DNA of 64,000 bases, taken from assembly GCA_905250025.1 (NCBI GenBank), contig CAJNOJ010000027.1:434001-498000 (forward strand). Direction: 5' to 3'. Both the position numbers and the translations under genes were made by a program. This document shows, one piece after another, positions 36,628-47,216 of this stretch. Position 1 is the stretch's first letter. Every line of letters begins with the position of its first letter. The stretch is from Adineta ricciae (Eukaryota > Rotifera > Eurotatoria > Adinetida > Adinetidae). Below the pieces are notes generated by a model that was not told the DNA's origin, made no database searches, and was given only the letters and a program-made list of their open reading frames with translations.

Positions 36628-37715
36628 ATGTCCTTGAGTTCTATTCTCCCAGTGGTTCAAACGCAAATGAATCGTTATTTATGTCCAACAGCTTTAGCTC
36701 TCGGCATTACTGGATCTTTGCTCAACATTTTACTCTTCTCGCAGAGACAATATCGAAATAACTCCTGTTGCATATGTAAGTCCTGCGTAAAAGCAAGTTG
36801 AAATAAGTTTAGGAAGTCCATCACAGTTTTTCAGATGACTGAAAACAAAAAATGTTTACAAATTATTTTATCTTCATCATAGATCTCATCGGAGCATCTG
36901 TAGGAATGCTCATTGCCATGTGCTTTGGACTGGTGCCACGCATCTATTCAACAGATCATCCAAATCCATTAAATATAATAAACGCCCTGTGCAAAACGCG
37001 CACCTATTTTGGGCAGTCTGGTACAATGTTATATCGATGGTCCCTGACTATGGCTTGTATCGATCGATGCACTTCAGCATCTTTCAATGTTCGTTTGCGA
37101 CTATTTGCTAGTCCACGTATTGCAATTCGTGTTACCATAATTATTGCGATGATTTGGTTCATTGTGCCTGTACATAATTTCATTTATTTGAATATCATTG
37201 ATGGTCAATGCATATGGTATCCTGTTGCTTCGGCAATCTACAATAGCATGTTGGTTGTTATAGCAGGCGGAATTATTCCAATAACCACTATGATTTTATC
37301 GGGTATAATCATACGAAAGAATCTTCGAAGAAAACGTGAACTTCGTCGAACTCTTAAACAATCGACTGATGCAAACGCGAGAGATCGAATTGTCGCGTTA
37401 CGAGATCGTCAGACGTTGTTTATGCTATTTATCCAAATCATTTGTTATATAGCGTTAACATTACCATGGATTATAAATTTGATATACAATGCTTTTACAT
37501 TCTATATGACAAATAAGACAAATGATCGAATAGCTATCGATTCATTTATTAACTATACAACTGAAACTCTAGCATATATCTATTCAACATCGTCGTTCTA
37601 TTTATATACATTAGCATCACCTTCATTTCGAGAACATCTAAAAAAAGTTATAAGCTCCATCTGGCACTTCAACTATCCATGCTGCGGTCGCTTCAATCGT
37701 GTCGCACCGAGCTAA
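36628..37715 (+). CDS. Rhodopsin-type (class A) seven-transmembrane GPCR
   Basis: Two exons (36628-36775 and 36883-37715) give about 326 residues. TM1 is in exon 1 (ALALGITGSLLNILLF); the remaining six hydrophobic segments are in exon 2. Class A landmarks: the TM3 cysteine Cys86 and an ECL2 cysteine in DGQCIW for the usual disulfide, Asp-Arg-Cys (110-112) in place of DRY, a long basic ICL3 (KNLRRKRELRRTLKQ), TM6 with a Pro (ALTLPWIINL), and a TM7 end SSFYLYTLASPSFREHL in place of NPxxY. It resembles the large neuropeptide/FMRFamide-type orphan receptor families expanded in rotifers. The ligand cannot be inferred. A splice acceptor 20 nt before the ATG suggests a spliced or trans-spliced leader. 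Confidence 0.88.
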
Positions 37716-40700
37716 GGACATAGAAGACCATGGCAGTTATAATTAACTAACTTATTTTTGAAACACTTCATAACGTGATGCGTGACAAATACGATCATTG
37801 AAGCGCACTAAATAACTGACGTCAGGATATGAGTGGAAATATGAATAGTGTGATGATTTAGAGCAATTATATTACGTATAACTTTGCATATTTGCATGAT
37901 TGTTCTTTTGCCAAGTTTTGTCGTTTATTGTATTATTTGTTGTAGTGTGATACTGGGTATTCCAAGTTCTACATATAGAATGGAAATATACAGCAGAGCA
38001 TTTTAAAACAATAGAACATCTGAAAACTGCCAAGCTGTATAGTCTGCAATTAAAAGATTTCAATTTATTTCGAATGTTAACTCAAATTATATGGAGTCAC
38101 ACTATTTAAGTATACGAGGAAAAATCGTATTTGATCAAAGTTTTGTCGTCGACTATAGACTAGAACTCCACTTGTTTCTATGGATATTTCCAACGATCGA
38201 ATGTTTGAACGGTCAAATTTTGTACAAATGTATCATCATCAAGGATATACATGCGCCAAAATATAATCCACGTACATGGTAATTGTGTATGAAAGATGTT
38301 ATTAACGTTAGGATGAACATTTCGTTTAAAAGAAGATGTTAATAAAACTATCGTTGTCGTGTAATAATGTTGTAATTGAAACAAAATTTTGTGACAAAAT
38401 GATTATTCATCAGATACAGATTCTATAAAAAACGTGATTAATATATGAATTACAGATGAACGTATACTCGGTACTTTTTCCCCCAAACAGTAACTGGTGA
38501 TGGATCAACAATGTGTAAACATCTTTTTCTTTGTGAAAACGTAATTGACGAAGAGCCAGATAAAAATTCAGTCTATTGCTTATTGCGAGTTGACGTTGAT
38601 TCAGAAAGTGTCACGTTCCTGCTCATAAAATAATAGTCGAACAAAATTCTTATTCATATCTACATTGTCTAGTAAAAAGAAATATTTAAATGAAACTATT
38701 TTAGTATTGATTCCATTTGTTTATGAAAGAAGAATCATAAATCTGTAGCAGAACAACTATCGAGATAAAATCAACTTGTGTAATTCAAGTTTGCTTCTAT
38801 CTTATCGCTAAAAATCAATCTTCTCATCGGAAAAACTTCATCTTCCATCCGCTATTTTGACAACAGTCTATGATAGCTTTGACATGATTTTTTCGTTTTC
38901 TTTCTTTATATTCTTATTTGACATGTGTATGGTAGATGTTAATGAACATAACGTGAATTATCTGAATGTGAGTTTGAAAGTGACAGTTGATGTTGAAGAC
39001 ACAAGGTTGTGCTTATGAATCATTTTCCCTAATAATAATATATTCTCGTCACTGTAAAGAACTATATTCGTCAATTTCATCCTTTCTAATTGATTAACGT
39101 ATAAACTAGACAATGTCAGTTCAAAGCGTCTTATTTTGTGGTGCTTCAATTTAATGAGATGACAAATATAAAGCGAAATGATGAAAGAAGATTTATTAAA
39201 AACATGTACACGTAGTTATCTGAAGTACTTAATGTAAAGTACCCGTCGTTTGGTAATAATATAGTTAGCGATTATGTTCAAGAAACGTGTTTACATACAT
39301 TCTTCTAACTCTTCAGAGATTAGTGAGTCGGTTTATCCTTTTATGAAAACAACTATGATAATTATGTACAGAGTTAATGTAAATTTGATGGAGAGCATTG
39401 AAAATACAATATTCAACGGTATGATGATAAATTTTTGAATATTACTGACACATTCTTTTAAATCTATTATGAATTACATTGCTTTTACTTATTTTGTAGT
39501 AGAACTTGAAAAAATACCATGTTCTCGATTCGTGCTTTTCCCAATGCAATCATGAGCCTTGAATGCTAATAAAGGATGTATGTCTATACAGAATCCTGAT
39601 CAGTTCGTACTGTTTAGAACAAAACTATTTTGCTATTCATTCTTCGCTAAGTTCGAGATTACCTAACAGGTTCATCTGTATAGCGAAAGAGAAATCTGGT
39701 AAATCCGTGTCGGACGAATCTGGTCTTGTGAAAGGAATGCTTGGCAATATTATGATGCGTATCATCAGCCAGATCGTAATTCCTTGCGAAAGAAGTACTT
39801 TCTTATTCGATTCTTTTTCTTTCTGTTCTATGTTGTTTTTTCTTCTCGGCAAGTTAGTCTGGTTGTTGCTCGTCTTTTTATTTGTTGCATTCTTTTTCTA
39901 TTTTTCCAGTCGTTTCTCCAGTCATCGCAATAGAAGTAATAGCGCTGATAGTAACAGTTCACGCGTAGAATGAATATATGTCTTGCTCAACTATTACAAG
40001 TCATTCTTGAATGCAGACGGAACAAATGCTTCTTTTGCCGTACTCGACTCTGTTTTGTCTACAACGTTAATCCACTTGTGTTTCGGCGAATGTTAGCATT
40101 TTTGAAATATATTTTACTGTCAAGTAACATTTTATTGACAAGTCAACAATTCCTCATCTTTCCAGTTAAATTAATGAAATCTGATACGTCTACTTTTGCT
40201 GAAAGTATCGTATAACTTATTCTATTCGTCTTTACTCCGATGGTAGACGTGCAATAGGTACTACGTCATCGACTTCATTCATCCAAAAAGGTCAATACAG
40301 ATACAACAAAGGTTTTTGCTAATCTATGCCTATATCTATTATCAAATATTGGAGCAGTACGTCGAGAGGCATGTAAATTATATTTACTCGAAGCTGATGG
40401 AATCAATATGTAAACCAATTAAGATATTTTCTACATTCAATGCATTTGATTTTAAGGAATAGCTTTCTATTCACGTCACTATTGGTGTCCTAAAACAGCA
40501 CATACTGGATCTTTTCTTGTTTTTCTCTGTCTTCAAAAGTAACTGTAATTATATCACCAATAAGTATACAGAAATACTCGACTGAGAAATCATCAACGAT
40601 CAGTTACTTGTTTTCTCCGAGCATATACTATCTTTTCTACAAGTTCACGCACGGGAATTAATTGCCTTACATTCTAGACTACTGAGTCGAACGTAATTCA

Positions 40701-40899
40701 GTAAGATTCTTAGACTTTTCCAAGCATGGAACACGTCAATGGCATATTTCGTTTTGTTTTTTTTTGTTCTAATGCTTCTCCATCGAATGCTCTAAAATTA
40801 GTTTTTATTTTAGATTTTTAAAAGAAGAGTAAGCATGATCTGTAATCGCCTATACCAATCGTTGATCTGTTTAAGTAAGGATCAAATCTTCTAGCATAG
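37716..40899. other. Gene-poor stretch, 3.2 kb, no firm gene
   Basis: AT-rich. The longest frame (39563-39973, 136 residues) has one hydrophobic segment near its C terminus (LVWLLLVFLFVAFFFYF) followed by a basic Ser-rich tail. It could be an exon of a small membrane protein but has no start context or family match. 38091-38282 and 39970-40215 look like chance frames. Confidence 0.4.
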
Positions 40900-41880
40900 A
40901 TGAATAATGTCAACTCTCTGATGAATTTAGTGATAATGTTGTTTTCCTCGACGGAAGGGAAAGGATTCGGTGGCCGTGGCGGTAGTGGTGGCTTTAAAAC
41001 AGGTTCTAGAGGGCCAGGTACATTTGGCGGAGCATCGAGTTTTAGCCGAGGAAATAGTATCAATGCGATGAATAAACCGTAAGTGTGTTTGCTGTTTTTG
41101 TTTCCATTGAGTGATTTATTTTCAACGTCTCTAGTCGATCTGGAAGTAGTTTTAAAAGCAATGCTGCGAGTTTTGCTGCGGGAGCAGCTGGTGGCCTTGC
41201 AGCATACACATTAATGAGATCAATGTCTCATTCATATCATGCTCGGCCAAGTGATTATTACAGACCTGGATATGGAAGTAGGTTATCCTATCGCGCTTGA
41301 TTGAGCACTATTTAGTTTCTCTTTTCTTTTCAGTTGGCGATACATGTGTGAATAATGAGGATATGAATGGAACTAGTTTTGGAACATTTCGTTGTCCGCT
41401 TTATGGCTTTTCTCCTGATGAACTGCAGTGTTGTGGTGAACCAAACAAACAATATTGTTGTTCGCGTAGAGGCATCAGGTCTGAGTTTTTCCAGTGTATA
41501 AATTTTCTATATGTCAATATTATTGAATTAATTTAGTCGCAATTCGAACAGCAGTGCTCATTTTGCATGGATAGTATTGATTATAGCTTGTCTTCTACTT
41601 GTTATTCTATTATGGGCGCGACGCTGTCGAAAACAAAGTATGTTAATAAAAATTCATTCTTCTACTTATTGAGAATCATTAATATATATCAATAGAAGAT
41701 ATGGTGATGATCCCAACAGAACCGCCGATGAATCAACCACCCCCATTCTATAATCCGCCACCACCTCCTATGAGTTATCCACCTCCGCCAGCAGCAAATC
41801 CATATGCATATCCACCGCAAAATTACCCCGGAAATTTCAACCCGTACGCACAGCAATCACAGCCATTCAATTCCTATTAA
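40900..41880 (+). CDS. Shisa/CX-type single-pass membrane protein with a prion-like hydrophobic tract
   Basis: Five exons (the first ends at about 41080; the last ends at TAA 41880). A hydrophobic N-terminal leader precedes a Gly-rich segment (KGFGGRGGSGGF). Next comes an Ala/Gly hydrophobic tract, FAAGAAGGLAAYTLMRSMS, followed by a Tyr-rich DYYRPGYG. A cysteine module follows (CV...FRCPLYGFSPDELQCCG...YCC), spaced as in Shisa-like and nematode CX/DUF2650-type proteins. One transmembrane helix (WIVLIIACLLLVILLWARR) leads into a Pro-rich cytoplasmic tail with a PPFY motif that could bind WW domains. Shisa proteins regulate receptor trafficking; that role here is inference. The exact start is uncertain because an upstream exon could supply the signal peptide. 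Confidence 0.72.
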
Positions 41881-42212
41881 TTTAATCTACACGTAAGCAA
41901 GATCCGACTGACAAAATTGTAAATGTATCGGATTATAATTAATATTTATGTTTTCGATCTTTATTCTTCTTCTTTTGTCTGTAAATTTATCGATGAATCA
42001 ATGTATTAGACAGGCTTTCGATGTACTCTATATATTTCGATTGTATATTGTTGATGTTTTCGTTTTTCTCCAAGAAATATGTATTTGATTATTTAATCGA
42101 GATATGTGCAGAAATCGCTATCGATCGATTTCTGCCTCTTTGATCCAAACACTCAAGATGTTTCACGAAGCAGCTTATATTTTATTCAAAATAAGAAAAT
42201 ATACATGTATAA
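41881..42212. other. Intergenic between convergent genes
   Basis: 3' ends of the CX-type protein gene and vasohibin. No additional feature seen. Confidence 0.5.
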
Positions 42213-43379
42213 TTATACACGAATAGCATAGGGAATTGTTTGGTCTTTGTCGTCTGATTTTTGATCACGTGTGGTCAACGAAGTTTTGTTTGTCACTGAA
42301 CGACGGCAAGTCATTGGAGGTTCACCATTTGTTCGAAATGATATCGGTTGCAGACGGTTTGGCAGTGATGCTGCCGTTATCAAAGTGCCAGTCGGTTGAG
42401 TCAATGATGTTAAGGACACAACTGATTTGTACGTCATATGCATGTCAACTTGTCTCCATATGCGAACAATTTTGTTCAGTTCACGATCGTATTCACTCTT
42501 GTCGGTTTTGTTTGGTAGAATAGTTAAAACTTTCCAGTTGATTGTTAAGAACGATTTCAAATCATGAATAATCGGCAAACCAATTCGAACGCGTAAAACT
42601 GTATGACCGTATCGTTTATATGCACAAATAAAGTTGTCGATCAGCTCAGAGAAATGTTCATATTTGCCGTCCAAAGATTTGTAAGCTAGATCTTCGCGAC
42701 GACTTATACCTAATGCACCGTAAAATTGTTGATATTTCACACCGAGAACAACGTGTCGATAGATAATTGAATTGAAACGAGTTTTAAATGATATGTTAAA
42801 ACGATCGAGACCAATGATTCCAGTCGTTAGATACAATCCAATTAAAAATGCTTCGAAACATTTGATTGGTAATGACTCTGTCATCCTAAAACAGTTTCGC
42901 TTTTGTGATGATAATCGCATTTTTATATCATTCATATATCTTACATCTGTCGAGTAGTGTCCATAAGTCCATATATGGATCGAGCTGGATTTAGATCGAA
43001 GAATTGCATGCCTGTATAGTTATATTCCAGACGATAAATGTAATTTTGTATTTGTTGTAGTTTTTCGTGAACTTTCAGACGAGAATTCGAAGCGATATGA
43101 TACGGTGGTTCAGGACATAGTTTTGGTGGATAGTTAATAACTTTATCGCGCAGCGTTTGAATTTCTTCCTCATCTAGGAAAACAATCGTTCGTGGTCATT
43201 GACAACTAAAGTTATTCTCTCGAAATTTCGATCTATTTACGTTTCGGATATTGTTCTTTACAAAATGACCACATGCGTTCATTGCATCGTTCTGATAGTG
43301 GTAGACCATCACGATTTACGAAGTATAGAATCGTATTACCACTCCACATCGTTTCATAGCCGCACGTGCTTGCCGCCAT
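42213..43379 (-). CDS. VASH: Vasohibin (tubulin tyrosine carboxypeptidase)
   Basis: Three exons (43241-43379, 42945-43173, 42213-42885) encode about 346 residues. The start region LYFVNRDGLPLSERCNERMW, the middle NYTGMQFFDLNPARSIYGLMD and the catalytic core LPIKCFEAFLIGLYLTT all match animal vasohibins. The transglutaminase-like catalytic triad is intact: Cys132, His167 (YRHVVLGV) and Ser184 (GALGISRRED). The Cys-His (35) and His-Ser (17) spacings are the same as in human VASH1 (169, 204, 221). The enzyme removes the C-terminal tyrosine of alpha-tubulin and normally works with the small chaperone SVBP, which I did not find here. The C-terminal third is basic and disordered and ends IPYAIRV, like the IRV end of vertebrate VASH1. 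Confidence 0.95.
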
Positions 43380-43743
43380 CCGAAATCAAACAAAAAAGTG
43401 CAAAAGTACTCAAGAAAAAAAGCGCATTCGAAAAACAAATATGACGTCGGCATGAAAGAAATAACGTAAAAAACACATCTAAATAATCGTTGAAGACGGA
43501 CGAAACAATAACAGTTGAACAGCTGATTGCCGAGCATTTGAAAAGTAAATTTCCTTGACGATCCCTCATAGGTTGCCAGAAACTCAGATGGCAGTGCTGT
43601 CGGTTCTGTATTGCGATTCTAAACCATTCATTTGGTTTTATTTTAGAAAAATCATGGAAGGGAAGTGACATTCGTGATGAAAAGAGAGAAAAAAATAATC
43701 CAACAAATCTACCGCGAGAAAAACAATTGTTTTTGTTTCTACA

Positions 43744-45514
43744 CTAATCGGTGTGTTCATCATGAATAACATGAAATAATCGTTGTAGGGTGATCGCGAA
43801 GGAATTATATTTTCGATTAAAACTAGTCGGTTTCTTTTTCCACATCACACCGAAGACATAGGCTGGTACAGCAGTGCCAAGTAGAGTTAACGATGTTTTA
43901 ATATTTTCAAGATCAGTCACAGCACTTGCACCGATCAATACAACGAGAACGGTGATGAAAAGAATAGGGATTAATAATGGAATCTTGATCGGTCGTTCTC
44001 GATTCGGATGTTTATAACGAAGAACAATTAAACCAACTGCCGCCAACAAAATACCTACAAACGAAAGAGCAGTTTAATGAAGTGAATAATGAATATTATA
44101 TAATTACATGTCCAGTTGATCATGCCAACGCAAATAATTAACTTTCCGATGTTTGACATGAAGAAAAGGAAAATAAAACTAACTATGATTTCGAACATAA
44201 TTGCAATCATGGGTACATTAGTTTCGTAGTGTCGCATGGAGAATATGAATGGCATAAGACCATCTCGACCGGCAACTAAAGTGTCATTTTAGAATAGAAT
44301 TATCAATCAAATAGCAACGAAGTATTACCATTAAACATTTGCACAACCGTGAAAATATTTCCCGATGCAGCTAAATATATTCATGTCGAATGAACATTGA
44401 AATGAAAACGAAAAAGTGATTCCGTACCTCCTACACAAGACATTGTCACTCCGATTGGTATGAGATATAAAAGTGGTGGAAAAACACGTTCAGCAAATGT
44501 CACTGCTGTTGCGTCAGAAATTAAAATATCATATGCCGATAACGCAGTGAAATACGAACTGAACGTTAGAAAATAAATGAGTATACATATGAAAAGTGAT
44601 ATAACAATTGAAAGTGGTAGAAGTCGTTTTGGATCTTTTAGATCATCGATGGCGTTATTCAGATAATTCCTAAGTAGACGAAGAATTTCAGAAAATACAG
44701 ATTATCGAATGTCGATTTGTTTACCATCCAGCGTAGGGAAACAAGCCGGCATAGAGTGCACTTGGTAGTTGACTGTATGTTGAACCTTCGAATGGTTCGG
44801 CGAAATTTTCGACACGACCAAGAATCATTCGATATAATCCAGCGCCAATAACGATCAATAGTGAAGCTGGAATAGATTGAGGTAAAAAACAATGAAATGT
44901 GACAGATAATCATCTTACCAATTTTGAAATAATTGCAAATTTGATGAAGTCGATTTGGCCAATCAGCTGATATTAAATTAATAAATCCGACAATTAGTAG
45001 AAGAAATGACGATAAACATTTCACCAGAATATCGGGTGGCGTACAAGTTGGATAAAACCAATAAACGAGATAGTTCGATGCAGTCAGGACACTCAAGACA
45101 ACAATCATTGGCCGAGATAGAACAACTTCAATCCAAACACGAAGAAAACCAAGAAAATCACCAAATGCAACTCGGAGGTACGTATAATCACCGCCTGATG
45201 AAACATATGCACAACCGAGTTCAGCATAACATAGCGCTCCCTAGATAATAATTACAATTTCTGATTAAACATTATGAATCATTAGTTCGATTTACCATTA
45301 TACAAAGTAAACCACAACCGACCCATACAGTAACCGAAAGACCGTACGAACCTGAATATTCTAAGACGGCTTTAGCACTAATGAATATACCTGAGCCAAT
45401 AATACAAGCTAATAGAAGATTAATTGCATCGAATAAACCCATCGTTGGTTGCCGATGAGCTCCTTGCGATAGAGTTGGCACATTCGTTTTCGATCCATCC
45501 TTTGCCGAAGCCAT
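43744..45514 (-). CDS. SLC7-family light chain of a heteromeric amino acid transporter (LAT/b0,+ type)
   Basis: Several exons on the minus strand encode a 12-TM APC-superfamily transporter. TM1 begins FDAINLLLACIIGSGIFIS, containing the GSGIF substrate-binding motif. GALCYAELG (TM3), the VEVVL-type TM4 region, and the TM8-TM10 exons (AGRDGLMPFIFSM, GILLAAVGLIVLRYKHPNRERPIK) follow as in LAT proteins. The extracellular YPTCTPP carries the cysteine that forms the disulfide with the 4F2hc/rBAT heavy chain. The last exon ends with a cytoplasmic tail at TAG 43744. It exchanges neutral or cationic amino acids across the plasma membrane; which ones cannot be told. Vasohibin lies 364 nt downstream on the same strand. 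Confidence 0.9.
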
Positions 45515-47216
45515 CTACAAGGAAAAGAACTGATCAGAATTAATTTTCTCATGCTTCTCAACATTATAATTTCTTCTTGTCACTTTAAATCTATTCTTTC
45601 TTTCGCTATAATCGACGTTGATGATGATGATAGAAATGGAAGCAAAAAAGAGAAGCATATCGGGTGAATGGAATAGTACCCATTACCGCATATAGAATCG
45701 TTCTTTTCCTCATTTCTCTGCCACACACCAACTTCTACCGGTTACATCTTGAAAGAAAACAAATAAGGGCAGAGAAAAAAAAGACCGCCCTCCAAGAAAT
45801 AGAAGAAGGAGACGAGGAAAGCTGTTAAGAAAAAGACACCAGCACAACATATAGAAGAGAATACAAAGAGAGAAACAACATATCGTTCTGCTTCCAATGC
45901 CACCAACTCCAACAGTTCTGTCTATAGATCAGTAACATACAATTATTAATGCCAACACGTTATGTTAGTTGATTTGTAGCGTACGACTTTTAAAAGTTCA
46001 TCAATGTTCAGTACAATTGCGTACGAATAGACGAAATCGAGAAAGAAAGAAAGAAAGAAAAAATTGCGTGCAAATAAAAATCGAAGCTTATACAGTGTTA
46101 ATCTTCATTGTTACAAATATTGACGAGCATACCAGATGATCAGATATCAGAACAAATAAAAAAGTGATTTGATTTTCGGATATAAAATAAATGAAATTTG
46201 TTTTTCTTTTGAGTCACTCGACATTATCCTTGACATAGAAAGAAAGAATCAATATTATAACGAACTGCGATCTCCAACCAGTAATTTTCGTTTTCTTTTT
46301 GTAAGATATACAAAAGCCAAACAGTTAACCGAACTATGATGATGTATGGTGGGTTCAATTCAATCGGATTGAATGAATAACCTTGTATTCATGGTATGCA
46401 AAAAGAAGCCGATCTACATTAGTATATGATATGAGCAGAAAGTGTAGATATTTACTACTCTGAGCGAATAAAGTTCATCGATTACATAGCGTACTGATAT
46501 GATAAGATTTCTACGAATGGTGTTGACAATTTTATAGTAATTGGTAACTAAAACACGAAGACATTTCTTAGATTGGCTCGAAAATATTTAAACTGCAAAA
46601 ACGGCAATAACCTATCTCATAATACGAATTCTTTTTGCAATAGATTATACGATAAAATCGAACTACAAATACGGATCTGTAATGTTATACAATGCTGATC
46701 GAGAAGATCTATCGTTCATGACGCACAGTTGGTAGATATGATTGTCAGGTTATAAACAATTTTCTATCGTCTATTGAACGGAAATTCTTCTTTGGAGTGT
46801 GTTATATCCGGTTGTCATTGATGTTTATATTCTCTGATCAAACAGTCTTTCTTCTCGTGAGAATGGTTTCAATGATCACCAGCTATTAATCTATTGAAAA
46901 GCATGTAGACGAAAAAAGAGAATCTCAAGATGGTCGAAAGAAGAAGCGATGATCAAGTCGACTAGTTAGCAGTTTCTTTTTCTCATTGCTACTAAACGGA
47001 TTAGATTTTGTCATTTCATCCATCTCTCGAGAGTTTCTCTTGTATTCTTAATCTCGACTAGGCATACAAAGGCAAGTGCGAACATATGAATAGAATGTGT
47101 AATCTAATTTATTCTGCGCGATCTGAAGAGAAAAAAAGAAGAAGAAGAAGAAGACAGAAAAATCTCCATCGTTTTTGTTCATATTTAGTCTTTCTTGATC
47201 TTTATTAGAAGACAAC
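45515..47216. other. Divergent promoter region, 1.7 kb
   Basis: Between the minus-strand SLC7 gene and the plus-strand glutamate receptor. Contains purine-rich tracts and a (GAAA)5 microsatellite. No coding sequence recognised. Confidence 0.5.
46041..46060. repeat. (GAAA)5 microsatellite
   Basis: Five GAAA units in the SLC7/glutamate-receptor intergenic region. Confidence 0.8.

Noticed and set aside
39563-39973. 136-residue frame with a hydrophobic C-terminal segment
   Set aside because: No start context, no family match and AT-driven Phe/Leu bias; not enough to call a gene.
42236-42523. Plus-strand frame inside the vasohibin gene
   Set aside because: Antisense shadow of a well-supported coding exon.
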